From Gonocerus acuteangulatus (Eukaryota; Arthropoda; Insecta; Hemiptera; Coreidae): a stretch of 64,000 bases of DNA. The position numbers and the translations under genes were made by a program. Below, piece after piece: positions 11,118 through 23,350 of this stretch. Position 1 is the stretch's first letter. The number at the start of each line of letters is the position of its first letter. Below the pieces are notes generated by a model. The model did no database searches and was not told the origin of the DNA. It was given only the letters and a program-made list of their open reading frames with translations. Location of the stretch: positions 93,336,760 to 93,400,759 of the forward strand of contig OX328125.1 of assembly GCA_946811695.1 (NCBI GenBank), read 5' to 3'.

Positions 11118-11975
11118 ATAAATGTTGGCCTTAGAATGTTCTCTACATCAAAGCTCCTGTTTTCTTACCATAAAATAAAATTCGAATGGTTCTACAAAGC
11201 TATTAAAATGACATTTTCAGGCAAAAAAGTATAAGTGAAATTTTTATATCTTCAAAAAATTTTCAAGGAAAATGAGACTTCAGCAATCATATCTTGTATA
11301 AATTATATAATAATTAGAATTTGGTAATAAAAAAATATATGTTTGCGTTTACAGAAAGCATAAAAAATACTTAAAATGTCAGTACGGATAACTTGTGTAA
11401 ATAAAACATAAACATAGCTAGTTATTTTAATTTTTAATGAAAACTGATAAACAGTTTTATTTATATTTTTCTTCCGAGGAAGTAAAAATAACGGCCAGTG
11501 CGGGCAAATTTATAGTTTGGTTCTGATGTATACTATTATAAAAAGGTAGTTTTATTAATATAGCAATACCGAACCCTTACTATATCTACCTTTTCAATTC
11601 CAAAGGTCAACCATCTCATTTCAATATATTTTTATTTTTTTTTAAACGACGTGTGGTTACGAAACGATCAATACGATTTTTGTAAAAATCTGTATTAAGG
11701 ACGTTTCGGCTACTTCATCTTATTAATGTTTTTTCTGGCCGATTCCAAACTAATCGCTGACTGCTTTATTTTTGTTTTTGTAAAAAAAATTTTTTCGCCC
11801 GTTTGGGAAGCTCTGAATTTCCTAATAACCAGTCATTATTGAACGTTTGAAGCGGAGTTGAGATAGAGAAGCTTATACAAATGGCGTTTCGGGACAGTAT
11901 TAGCCGAAGGGGGTTAGGCAAACCGTACCAATTAATATTGTAATTAATTATCGTGGAGGAGGGTGGATAGGGTGG

Positions 11976-11978
<3 letters not shown>

Positions 11979-12046
<68 letters not shown>
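11979..12046. repeat. (GA)n microsatellite
   Basis: Uninterrupted GA dinucleotides, more than 30 units, preceded by GGGTGGGGGAGAG. This could serve as GAGA-factor binding sequence at the edge of the 12-kb island. Confidence 0.95.
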
Positions 12047-12048
<2 letters not shown>

Positions 12049-12330
12049 AATCGATGGTAGAAGGCCGATTATGCTGGCTTTGTTTCGCGGCCACAGGCTG
12101 GGAGGGTGAACCTTACCCACCACCTTACTGGGGTCTCTACCCTTGTCTTGGGATTAATATTGATTTCCAAGTGTCATAATGGGACTCGGCTCATCCTGAG
12201 GGTTACTACCGGATGTTTTTGTAAAACGGATAGTGTTTGCAGGAATACAAGGAAACTTTGGGGGTTTAGGCGAATAACGGAATCTAGGAAAAGTAGTGAA
12301 AGAATATCAAATGAAAAGGTTGGAAGGATG
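12047..12330. promoter_or_regulatory. Non-repetitive island after (GA)n, candidate regulatory element
   Basis: Balanced-composition stretch with GGCCGATTATGCTGGC, TTTCGCGGCCACAGGC and CTTACCCACCACC. It has no recognisable protein similarity in the 94-codon plus frame (alternative start). Candidate enhancer. Confidence 0.25.
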
Positions 12331-12445
12331 AGGGATTTCTTATGTCACAGAAGAATCTGTTTAGTATTGTTCTGGATAAGGCACCTATGAGTGAGAAAAA
12401 TATACACGAAACAAGACATTTTTTTAAAATAAAAAGATATGTATA

Positions 12446-13037
12446 CAGGGTGCCCATTGGCTCAAGAAAGCACCTCATCCATCGCATCAGATGAGCCTGG
12501 GAATAGATTACAGCAGACAAATGCCAACCAGTGCGATGTGATACTTATAATGCTCCTAGTGGCCAAACCTCTGAACAGTTTTTGAATTGATTGTCAGGAA
12601 TTATTAGAAATTATTATTTTTTTTTAATTATGTGTGCGCCAAATGTTAAATGTTATACTGTTAGAATTGAAACTTTAATTGTATTAAGAATTGAAAGTTT
12701 TTTTTATGCTTTGTGTTATCATTTTCCTCTAAGAAGAAAAAAACTAGCTAGTTAAATTAAACTTGCAGCTTTACATGACGCCAATTAATTTGTTTGGCCA
12801 AGAATATTTTTTATTGTTTTGTTTTGCGTGGAGGTAGGTTCTAGAAGGGGTGGAAGATAAATCATATACTTTTAATGATTCTTATATAGGCATTATAAGA
12901 GAATGCCTATTCCCGAATGTGTTTTAGTTTTTTGTGTTTTTCTCGGAAACAAGAAAAATGCCAAAAGACTTTTTGTCTATCTTTTTTCATCCTGCAGCGA
13001 TTTCCGACGTTTTGATGTTTATTTTGGGGACACCCTG
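12446..13037. mobile_element. TA-flanked MITE with CAGGGTG termini
   Basis: Begins CAGGGTGCCC after TA (12444-12445) and ends GGGACACCCTG before TA (13038-13039), 592 bp. The termini and TA duplication fit Tc1/mariner-type non-autonomous elements. No transposase domain is seen; the minus ORFs across it are shadows. Confidence 0.7.
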
Positions 13038-13040
13038 TAA

Positions 13041-13992
13041 ATGAAATCAGTTCCGTAACAGGGCCCAGAGAGGCATATACGGGTGGCCCAGATAAGCGGG
13101 CCTCAGGAGAAATAACTACTAAACAGTTTAAGATATCAACATTTTTCAAATGGGCAAAGTTGTAGTTCTCGTCGAGATCTATAAAATGGTGCCCTTGAAA
13201 ATGAGAAAATAACACTTCTAAGGGCTGAAATAGGCCTTTGGAGGGAGGAGTTCCCTTTTTACCCATATTTTGCATTATATTTTTAAAATGTACTAACAAG
13301 ACGAGGAAGAACCGTGCAAACGGGGTTTCGATGCGTCAAGTAGTTCCCTCTAAAAATACGTTTTCATTAGCATGTATTCCTCGTATGAAATTCCAAAAAA
13401 AGGCACTTGAATTTATTTAAATAGTATTTTTGTTTAGGAGAGGCTAATTCAGCTTAGGAGAATGTGCTCAGCATTAAAAATTGTATTTCTTGAAGGAAAA
13501 AAAAATATATTCATTCATTATTTGTGATTTGTAATTTTAGCAACTCCTATGCCTAATGCTCCAATTTTTATGTATTTTATTTTTTCGTTTACACTAAAGG
13601 GAATCGTTTTTTTGAGTGCTGAAAACATTCTCCTATGCTGAATTGCCCCTCCCTTAAAAAAAGTACTATTTAAATAAATTCAAGTGGCTTTTTTTGGAAT
13701 TTCATACGAGGAATGCATGCAAATGAAAACGTAGTTTTACAGAGAACTACTTGACGCATCCAAACCCCGTTTTCACGGTTCTTTCTTGTTTTGTTAGTAA
13801 ATGTTAAAAATATAATGCAAAATATGGGTAAAGAGGATACCTTTTCCTTTAAATGCCTATTTGAGCACTTAGAAGTGTACTTGTCTCATTTTCAAAGCCA
13901 CCATTTTATAGATCTCGACGAGAACGACAACTTTGCCCCTATGAAAAATTTGATATCTCAAACCGTTTAGTACTTATTTCTCTTGTGGCCTG

Positions 13993-14051
<59 letters not shown>

Positions 14052-14150
14052 AAACACCCTATATAATAGAGGTATCTGATTATTGATCATACGGCGCACT
14101 AGGAAGATAGTGTGGTGAATACTTTGCTCCGGCCGCCTGATTTCCATTAT
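13041..14150 (-). mobile_element. SINE-C 3' portion split by a foldback element
   Basis: AATCAGTTCCGTAACAGG (13045-13062) and GTATCTGATTATTGATCAT through GCTCCGGCCGCCTGATTTCC (14072-14146) match consecutive blocks of the intact SINE-C at 59.3 kb. The 1-kb gap is the foldback element at 13081-14059. Confidence 0.75.
13081..14059. mobile_element. Foldback element with about 390-bp inverted arms
   Basis: The left arm (13081-13473) and right arm (13618-13997) are diverged reverse complements sharing long blocks (ACTATTTAAATAAATTCAAG, GATCTCGACGAGAAC, CAAATGGGCAAAGTTG). The loop is about 145 bp. Ends are GGGTGGCCC on the left and ACACCC on the right, with TATA-like flanks. A (TA)n tract (13998-14047) lies just inside the right end. 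No transposase is seen; the minus ORF at 12907-13299 is a shadow. Confidence 0.8.
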
Positions 14151-14439
14151 TGCAGGTCACAGAAACCTTTAAGGAGGGAGGTGGGGAGCTCTCTGCCCAT
14201 GTCATAATTTGATCTAAATTTTAAATTTATAGATCTATAATCCTTTTGATCTCTTTATTACCTTTTTATATAGGAACATTGATCATCAGCATAGAACCTT
14301 CTTTTTTTGTCTTTCGGGTTTTTAAGAAGTTTTCTCCGAAGGAAAGTAGGTATTCAGGTTACACACATGACGGAAGTTTTGAAAAATTTCTTCAAATCTT
14401 TATTGATCTTTGGACCGAAAGGGGCTATGTGCCCATACC

Positions 14440-14700
14440 GGCCGGCATTTTTGTTAAATTGCAACGAAACTCGATATTCGTTGCGGCCATCTAAATAGAA
14501 AAAGGTGTTGTAAAAATAAACTAAATCGGCTCATTAGGAGGGAGGGGATTACTCCGGACCCAATTTACCAAATTGCTCATACCGGTCGTACTTTCTTTTG
14601 TATTGTAACGTAATTTCGGTATACGTCGTGGGTATCTAATGAGAAAGAAGTGTTGTAAAAATGAGCTGAATCGATTTATTAGAATTTGGTATATTCTCTG
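14440..14700. repeat. Diverged direct duplication of about 105 bp
   Basis: CATACCGG, GTTGTAAAAAT and CGGCTCATTA blocks at about 14434-14540 recur in order at 14578-14680 (CATACCGG, GTTGTAAAAATGAGCTGAAT). An old tandem duplication in an unclassified repeat. Confidence 0.5.
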
Positions 14701-14823
14701 TATTATGCTCAAATTTAATTGCCGCCACACCAGCAGTGATTGTAACTTCTACCACTAGGAGCACTAGGGTCGCTGTATCCGGCTTGTCCTCTATATTGAG
14801 TCAGGTGTTTACCTATTCATGTT

Positions 14824-14828
<5 letters not shown>

Positions 14829-14911
<83 letters not shown>
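14829..14911. repeat. (TA)n-(GA)n compound microsatellite
   Basis: About 22 TA units pass directly into about 20 GA units. The ORF through it (IYIY...EREREK) is not a gene. Confidence 0.95.
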
Positions 14912-14913
<2 letters not shown>

Positions 14914-15261
14914 TTATTTTAAGCAAATTGTTCAGTTGTTGTTCCTACCCATATTCTGAGGAAAGTGATTAATTATACAGATTCTGTGTGACAGACTTTT
15001 ATTGTCTTGCTCATTACACCCCATATTGATTAGACCCCATATTGATATCAAATAGCTTGGTTTTTTGTTTCAACTACGGTTTTACATATGAATTGAAGAG
15101 AGTAAATAGGCTTCTTTCAACTTGTTGTTTGTGCTCTTTTTGCTGTTCTTGTTTCTGATAGAAAAATGCATCTTTGGATTTACCTAGAACTGAGAAAGAT
15201 GCTAAAGTGTATATCGGCCCATTTTCCTCCGAAAAACCAGTAATCCATATTATCAACGAGG

Positions 15262-15605
15262 TTGGATTGACTAGAGTCTGCATATAACCTTGAGCGAGCG
15301 GAAACGCATAGCAATTATGCCATTAACAAAAGTACTACGAGTTTCCTCAAGGTTATATCGAAACTCTAGTCAGCCCAATAATGATAATCCCGTCGCCACA
15401 TTGGAATAAATTCAATTGACGCCTAATCATAATAATTATTTAAAATCCCTGCAAACACTACTAAAAGTAACTGCATTTGGTCTTCGCTAAAATACCTGTT
15501 ACTTTTAGTAGTGATTGCAGTATTTTAAATAATTATTTCGATTACTATATTTATATCATAAGGTTTCAAACTAACCCTTAGATAATCTGTATTTGTATTT
15601 TTAAT
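15262..15605. mobile_element. Composite hairpin MITE (same family as 5.04-5.29 kb)
   Basis: Two hairpins in series. The first has arms 15262-15305 and 15341-15378 (CTAGAGT...ATAACCTTGAG). The second has arms 15431-15471 and 15498-15538 (AATAATTATTTAAAAT...CTACTAAAAGTAAC). Then comes CTAACCCTTAGATAATCTG, the complement of a block at 5.17 kb. Confidence 0.6.
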
Positions 15606-16750
15606 GGCCTAAATGATCCAGATCTCTGAACGAGACCGGCGTCTCTAACCTGCGTTGAAGCTAATACGTAAGTACTAAAATCACAGTTTAAAATTACTAA
15701 ATAGACAAGGAAGTAACTGAATGTCGTCTTCGCACAAAAAAGATTTATTCCGCGAATATTCTTTTTATATTTGTAGAGTATATCAGGCAGTAAACTAACG
15801 TTATAATTCATATAATCTTGATAAAATTACAGCTAAAAGTTTATATAGTTAAATTGCCTAATTAATAAATTACATTAAACCCAAGAAGCTCTATTCATCT
15901 TGGAATAGAATTTTTTAGTAGGAGCCGTAATGAGACTACTCGAGGAAAGGTATTCCACTCTAAGACAGTGATAAGGGGAGAAGGCTAGAGATAAGAGAGG
16001 TGGTTATGGTGGGGGAAGGTGAAGGAGAGGTGGAGGGGGTAGACTAGCTTGTTTCGGCCATGTGTGAGCGCGCACCGATCTTTAATCGATAGCTTGTTTT
16101 GGCAGCCCCTTCACAAAGCTCATACACAAAATATCCCTCCCCGTATAGCAAATACACTATTTCTAATCATAATTTCAGGTAGGATTTCAATTTGTTAGCG
16201 CCCAATGTCATAAAGGGTTTTCACGAGAACTTCAAATGTACGCCAAGATCAGTTTTTATTGTAATATAAAATTTCACATCCTTCTAACATACTGGAACTT
16301 TAACCTGCATATTCGTATGTTTTCCGAGGACCTTCAGGTAATGTTGCTTTTCGGGAGAAACCTAACCAAGGACACCCGAGGTGCAAAAGTCAGATTTGAC
16401 ATAATCTATGAGATGAATATAGACATGAATTGTATCACCTAAACTGGATAAAACATTCCACACAACATAATATGTCCCACCAAAACATTATAAAAACTTC
16501 GGGTTTCTATTAAACTAGGTATCGACCCTGAATTAACCCAATGCTTTAGATGAACTAAACACCAGTTCTTTAGGTTTTGTGAAGTTGAACCCCAGGTGTC
16601 ATGACTTTTTAAAATGATTACAAACATTTCAGATACTACAAATTTCAAAATAAATGATATCCAGAATCACTAATTTATCAAATAGCTTAAAATACTGTTA
16701 CCACTCGATGTACCAAAAAAATAAATAAATAAATAACATAAATAATAAAT

Positions 16751-19700
16751 TAGTTGAAGGTGAGGATGAGGAAGGATCAATGGATTCTTGAAGAAACTAG
16801 CAAGAGTTGCTCCTCAAAATTAGTTGAAGGTGAGGATGAGGAAGGATCAATGGATTCTTGAAGAAACTAGCAAGAGTTGCTCCTCAAAATTAGTTGAAGG
16901 TGAGGATGAGGAAGGATCAATGGATTCTTGAAGAAACTAGCAAGAGTTGCTCCTCAAAATTAGTTGAATGTGAGGATGAGGAAGGATCAATGGATTCTTG
17001 AAGAAACTAGCAAGAGTTGCTCCTCAAAATTAGTTGAAGGTGAGGATGAGGAAGGATCAATGGATTCTTGAAGAAACTAGCAAGAGTTGCTCCTCAAAAT
17101 TAGTTGAATGTGAGGATGAGGAAGGATCAATGGATTCTTGAAGAAACTAGCAAGAGTTGCTCCTCAAAATTAGTTGAATGTGAGGATGAGGAAGGATCAA
17201 TGGATTCTTGAAGAAACTAGCAAGAGTTGCTCCTCAAAATTAGTTGAAGGTGAGGATGAGGAAGGATCAATGGATTCTTGAAGAAACTAGCAAGAGTTGC
17301 TCCTAAAAATTAGTTGAAGGTGAGGATGAGGAAGGATCAATGGATTCTTGAAGAAACTAGCAAGAGTTGCTCCTCAAAATTAGTTGAAGGTGAGGATGAG
17401 GAAGGATCAATGGATTCTTGAAGAAACTAGCAAGAGTTGCTTCTCAAAATTAGTTGAAGGTGAGGATGAGGAAGGATCAATGGATTCTTGAAGAAACTAG
17501 CAAGAGTTGCTCCTCAAAATTAGTTGAAGGTGAGGATGAGGAAGGATCTATGGATTCTTGAAGAAACTAGCAAGAGTTGCTCCTCAAAATTAGTTGAAGG
17601 TGAGGATGAGGAAGGATCTATGGATTCTTGAAGAAACTAGCAAGAGTTGCTCCTCAAAATTAGTTGAAGGTGAGGATGAGGAAGGATCAATGGATTCTTG
17701 AAGAAACTAGCAAGAGTTGCTCCTCAAAATTAGTTGAAGGTGAGGATGAGGAAGGATCAATGGATTCTTGAAGAAACTAGCAAGAGTTGCTCCTCAAAAT
17801 TAGTTGAAGGTGAGGATGAGGAAGGATCAATGGATTCTTGAAGAAACTAGCAAGAGTTGCTCCTCAAAATTAGTTGAAGGTGAGGATGAGGAAGGATCAA
17901 TGGATTCTTGAAGAAACTAGCAAGAGTTGCTCCTCAAAATTAGTTGAATGTGAGGATGAGGAAGGATCAATGGATTCTTGAAGAAACTAGCAAGAGTTGC
18001 TCCTCAAAATTAGTTGAAGGTGAGGATGAGGAAGGATCAATGGATTCTTGAAGAAACTAGCAAGAGTTGCTCCTCAAAATTAGTTGAATGTGAGGATGAG
18101 GAAGGATCAATGGATTCTTGAAGAAACTAGCAAGAGTTGCTCCTCAAAATTAGTTGAATGTGAGGATGAGGAAGGATCAATGGATTCTTGAAGAAACTAG
18201 CAAGAGTTGCTCCTCAAAATTAGTTGAAGGTGAGGATGAGGAAGGATCAATGGATTCTTGAAGAAACTAGCAAGAGTTGCTCCTAAAAATTAGTTGAAGG
18301 TGAGGATGAGGAAGGATCAATGGATTCTTGAAGAAACTAGCAAGAGTTGCTCCTCAAAATTAGTTGAAGGTGAGGATGAGGAAGGATCAATGGATTCTTG
18401 AAGAAACTAGCAAGAGTTGCTTCTCAAAATTAGTTGAAGGTGAGGATGAGGAAGGATCAATGGATTCTTGAAGAAACTAGCAAGAGTTGCTCCTCAAAAT
18501 TAGTTGAAGGTGAGGATGAGGAAGGATCTATGGATTCTTGAAGAAACTAGCAAGAGTTGCTCCTCAAAATTAGTTGAAGGTGAGGATGAGGAAGGATCTA
18601 TGGATTCTTGAAGAAACTAGCAAGAGTTGCTCCTCAAAATTAGTTGAAGGTGAGGATGAGGAAGGATCAATGGATTCTTGAAGAAACTAGCAAGAGTTGC
18701 TCCTCAAAATTAGTTGAAGGTGAGGATGAGGAAGGATCAATGGATTCTTGAAGAAACTAGCAAGAGTTGCTCCTCAAAATTAGTTGAAGGTGAGGATGAG
18801 GAAGGATCAATGGATTCTTGAAGAAACTAGCAAGAGTTGCTCCTCAAAATTAGTTGAAGGTGAGGATGAGGAAGGATCAATGGATTCTTGAAGAAACTAG
18901 CAAGAGTTGCTTCTCAAAATTAGTTGAAGGTGAGGATGAGGAAGGATCAATGGATTCTTGAAGAAACTAGCAAGAGTTGCTCCTCAAAATTAGTTGAAGG
19001 TGAGGATGAGGAAGGATCTATGGATTCTTGAAGAAACTAGCAAGAGTTGCTCCTCAAAATTAGTTGAAGGTGAGGATGAGGAAGGATCTATGGATTCTTG
19101 AAGAAACTAGCAAGAGTTGCTCCTCAAAATTAGTTGAAGGTGAGGATGAGGAAGGATCAATGGATTCTTGAAGAAACTAGCAAGAGTTGCTCCTCAAAAT
19201 TAGTTGAAGGTGAGGATGAGGAAGGATCAATGGATTCTTGAAGAAACTAGCAAGAGTTGCTCCTCAAAATTAGTTGAAGGTGAGGATGAGGAAGGATCAA
19301 TGGATTCTTGAAGAAACTAGCAAGAGTTGCTCCTCAAAATTAGTTGAAGGTGAGGATGAGGAAGGATCTATGGATTCTTGAAGAAACTAGCAAGAGTTGC
19401 TCCTCAAAATTAGTTGAAGGTGAGGATGAGGAAGGATCTATGGATTCTTGAAGAAACTAGCAAGAGTTGCTCCTCAAAATTAGTTGAAGGTGAGGATGAG
19501 GAAGGATCAATGGATTCTTGAAGAAACTAGCAAGAGTTGCTCCTCAAAATTAGTTGAAGGTGAGGATGAGGAAGGATCTATGGATTCTTGAAGAAACTAG
19601 CAAGAGTTGCTCCTCAAAATTAGTTGAAGGTGAGGATGAGGAAGGATCAATGGATTCTTGAAGAAACTAGCAAGAGTTGCTCCTCAAAATTAGTTGAAGG

Positions 19701-20110
19701 TGAGGATGAGGAAGGATCTATGGATTCTTGAAGAAACTAGCAAGAGTTGCTCCTCAAAATTAGTTGAAGGTGAGGATGAGGAAGGATCAATGGATTCTTG
19801 AAGAAACTAGCAAGAGTTGCTCCTCAAAATTAGTTGAAGGTGAGGATGAGGAAGGATCTATGGATTCTTGAAGAAACTAGCAAGAGTTGCTCCTCAAAAT
19901 TAGTTGAAGGTGAGGATGAGGAAGGATCAATGGATTCTTGAAGAAACTAGCAAGAGTTGCTCCTCAAAATTAGTTGAAGGTGAGGATGAGGAAGGATCTA
20001 TGGATTCTTGAAGAAACTAGCAAGAGTTGCTCCTCAAAATTAGTTGAAGGTGAGGATGAGGAAGGATCAATGGATTCTTGAAGAAACTAGCAAGAGTTGC
20101 TCCTCAAAAT
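16751..20110. repeat. 70-bp satellite array, 48 copies with higher-order structure
   Basis: TAGTTGAAGG recurs exactly every 70 bp from 16751 to 20041. Copies differ only at a few diagnostic sites: GAAGG/GAATG, GGATCAA/GGATCTA and TCCTC/TCCTA/TTCTC. The variant pattern shows a duplicated 14-unit block, a re-duplicated 7-unit block and an alternating 2-unit region at the right end. The period is not divisible by 3 and no frame persists. Confidence 0.98.
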
Positions 20111-20149
20111 TCTTATTACATTAAGATTCATTCAAATTTCAAAACTATA

Positions 20150-20494
20150 GCGGCCCCTACACATTCAGTAATAATGACATTACCTTATCAAAATGACAGT
20201 AATAATGATAGTGTAAGGTGGACAAAGTTGTAATGACGAACAGTAATGATGTGAATCCGGATTTTCTGATCTCGGCTTCATCATTACTGAAAGTGGAGGG
20301 GATACTGTCATTAGTAATGATGGTGTAGGGAGAGCTACATCATTAATGCGTCATTACTCAGTCTATCTCGAGCTGTAACTAGGTGAAAGAGATGTAAAGG
20401 TTAAACTAGATTGAGTAGCAAAGGGCAAAAAATAAGATGAATTGAAATGTATGACTACCTTGGTAACATTATATTTATAAAATAGTTTTAAAAG

Positions 20495-20550
<56 letters not shown>

Positions 20551-21500
20551 AAGTCACGAATCCGCATTAAGTCTAATTAAAATATATCATAGAATAAAAT
20601 ATATATAAAGTCATCTATAAGGTACTAACAACTTTTCACATTCGTTACTTTACATTTGTATGGGCGATATAAAATAGGTTGAAAGTGCTTTATTTTTTAT
20701 ATTGACTTTAGAAAATAATGTTGACGTGATTTTTTTACCAATTCATTTGTCTTATAGAGTAGATTAGAAGAAAATATAATTGTTAAACTATAATTTATAT
20801 TTCGTCAAATATATTCAAAAATATGCTTACGTTTTCAGTAACTATTATACATTTTTTTACACCAGAAATAATAGTAGATTTAAAATCAGCACTCCAAGAA
20901 ACCCTAACGTGGTGAACAATATTGAAAACAAAAAATAATGATTTTTCCGAGTCTGGAAGAGAATAAAAATTTGTAAGCAAAAAAGTAATGTGACGTTTTG
21001 AAATTCAATATCTCCCCTTGAGATAATCTGATTTTTACGTCATTGAAATCTTTCAAAAGAAGAAAGACTCCTTTTTCTAACCATATAAATGACTATTGTA
21101 TTATCTCAAAAGGTACTTGCGAAAAATGGTTATCCAAATAAAAATAAAAAGCAATACATAACCTCTTTTTGCACATAACAGAACCTCAACATTTTGCACA
21201 TAACCTCGGTCCCAGAACACTTGGAAACGCCCCGATTGGAAGGATATGTGTCATATTAAGGCCTTTACGAACGTTTCACATGTTTTTTTGTGGCTAGTGT
21301 CGCAATTGTAGCTACACAGGCAACTTTGCGAGGATCTGTCACGGAGATCACAATGCATACTGAAGAAAAGTAATGACATTAAAAATGATCCGTGGAATGA
21401 CGGTGTAAGGTGTACATTGTAATGATGATATGGAATGACTAGAGTTGAATAGTAATGACATTACTGATAATGTCATTATTACTGACCGTGTAGGGGCCGC
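20150..21500. mobile_element. 1.35-kb TIR element with subterminal repeats
   Basis: Inverted ends: left GCGGCCCCTACAC then TCAGTAATAATGACATTA; right TAATGTCATTATTACTGA then GTGTAGGGGCCGC. Subterminal AGTAATGA/GTGTAAGG motifs repeat in both flanks, as in hAT- or P-type elements. The interior is AT-rich with (TA)n at 20497-20548 and no transposase. It lies 39 bp from the 70-bp array. Target duplication unclear. Confidence 0.8.
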
Positions 21501-22139
21501 TTATGGATTCGACAACATTATGACTAACCTAACAGTGGAGCTTAACTTTCTTGATTTAATTTTCCGACTACTTTTACAGCTGAGTTCTGGCAAAATGAAT
21601 TTGCCAGGAAAAGTTACCCTTAAAATACTCTAGCGCCTAAATACATTCGCCATCCTCTAATGACCTTAGCAGTTTGAGCGCCGATAATATTTATCAAATA
21701 AGAATTAAAAATCATTCAATGCTTAAAGTAAATTACTTCAAGAACTGCCAAATTGAGAAATATCATATATAATATAAAGCCATACAATCGATGAAACGTT
21801 TATTGCATGAGATGACCTCACTTAAACATTACTACACATCTCAGGTGCATTATTAAGGGAAGGTAGCCATTGAGTAATACCGAAGGTACATTGTTCCAAA
21901 AATACATTACCTTGAAGTATAAAGCATTAATATCGTTACGTTCAGCACCAATTGCTAATGAAATATATATATAGAAAATGCTTATGAGGAAATAGTGCCG
22001 AACATAAAGGTGCCTATTATTGAGGCTAAATGATCGACAATATAGAGTGAGAAAAAATTGAATTATTTATTTTAGAAAACAAAAGGGAAAAAAATATCTC
22101 CTTGTGGAGCAGATGCTGGTTAGTATGTTAGCGTGAATT

Positions 22140-22162
22140 AAAAAAAAAAAAAAAAAAAAAAA
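22140..22162. repeat. Poly(A) tract
   Basis: Homopolymer of about 23 A within unclassified AT-rich DNA. The overlapping minus ORF (22067-22372) shows no family similarity. Confidence 0.8.
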
Positions 22163-22369
22163 TATTAGCTTATGTGCGAATAAAAAATAATGAAAAATAC
22201 AAGTATGTATAGTTGATGGTCGGGTGAATAGTGGCCGCTGAGGGTTTTTTAAAAAAAGTTTATAGTCTCGCTTATCTGTGGTTGATTCTGCATCTTCGCT
22301 GTAGCCGCTGACGCCAAGTTGAAAATGGAGCTTGACGGGGCGTAGAGGAATGTGCACCTCCAGAGGATG

Positions 22370-22690
22370 CATGCAGCAAGCGTAAAGATGATCCTAAGGG
22401 CCTCAAGCCTGTGCTGTTCCTAAGGGACTCAAGGCTGAACTGACTTAGGGCGGGCAGCTCGCAAATCGGCGTTTATCTTGTGACGAGCCCGTAAGGAGCT
22501 GCCCTCACTCGAAGATTGCACCGGGAGGTGGCGAACTCTGTAGGCTCGAGGGTAAATCAGCCGTCCTATCGCAGAGATAGTGTTGATCCGCAAGAGGATT
22601 AAAGATCGACTGATAACCGCCTCAGGTTCTAAATCTCACCTGCCACACTATTCCCGTATAGCTAGACCCTACAATACTTGCAATACAATA
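22370..22690. mobile_element. GC-richer repeat-like block, possible non-LTR element remnant
   Basis: A high-GC block with CCTAAGGGCCTCAAGCC and CCTAAGGGACTCAAGGC and a hairpin (GGGCAGCTC...GAGCTGCCC, about 22455-22505). It ends in CAATACTTGCAATACAATAA then an A-rich run, like a retroposon 3' end. Not assigned; could be a regulatory island. Confidence 0.3.
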
Positions 22691-22796
22691 ATTAAATAAA
22701 AGAAAATAAATAATTGATAACTTATTCTACATGGTCTCTAACAAATATAATGAAACTAAAATAACGAACAAGTTTTAAAGCTACTAAAAACCAATG

Positions 22797-23350
22797 AAGC
22801 AATTTTTAAAGCTATATCAGTAACATTGATGCAGATAATTTTTCAAACTAATTTTCAGTTTGATATCTAATCTAAGATAGTTACGTTTTGGTTCCGTTTG
22901 GAGCTAAGGAAGTACCAGAAATAAAATATTTCATTAACAGGCTGGAAATGTTTTTGGATTTTCGTATATTTTCTAAAATATCTCGAACAATTTTAGAAAA
23001 TCGGGGTAAGTGGAAGGTTACTATTCGAAAGCTTACTAATTTTTCTACAAAAATGGTTTCGATGTCATAATCGATGGGGTGGTGTCAATTAAGGAAGAAT
23101 TAAGGACTTGAAACTTCGACAGTTTTAGTTTTGCTCTTTTGAAAAGGGGTTTGAATCCGTTTACGTAACGTTTTACTTGATTGTTCCTTATTTTAATTGC
23201 GTTTAATAGCAAAATGAGTATTTTGCTAAAACAAGGCAAGAAAATATGAAACAGTCTTAAAGTTTTTCGAGGAGCGAACTTTTAGAAGGTAGTGGGAGTC
23301 GCTTATGACAATATCAGGTTCCTGTTGTGAGACCTTAAATCTATTCGAGT
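22797..23350 (+). repeat. Dispersed repeat P2, copy 1
   Basis: Aligns, diverged, with 41176-41760 in the same orientation (AATCTAAGATA, CCGTTTGGAG, ATTCGAAAGCTTA, GGTTCCTGTTG). No transposase or RT motif is visible. Confidence 0.6.

Noticed and set aside
12907..13299. 130-codon minus ORF
   Set aside because: It runs from the foldback arm across a SINE-C fragment into the CAGGGTG MITE, joining three unrelated elements. No domain recognised.
16751..20110. CRISPR-like array or protein-coding repeat
   Set aside because: Units are contiguous with no variable spacers, the 70-bp period breaks every reading frame, and the locus is eukaryotic.
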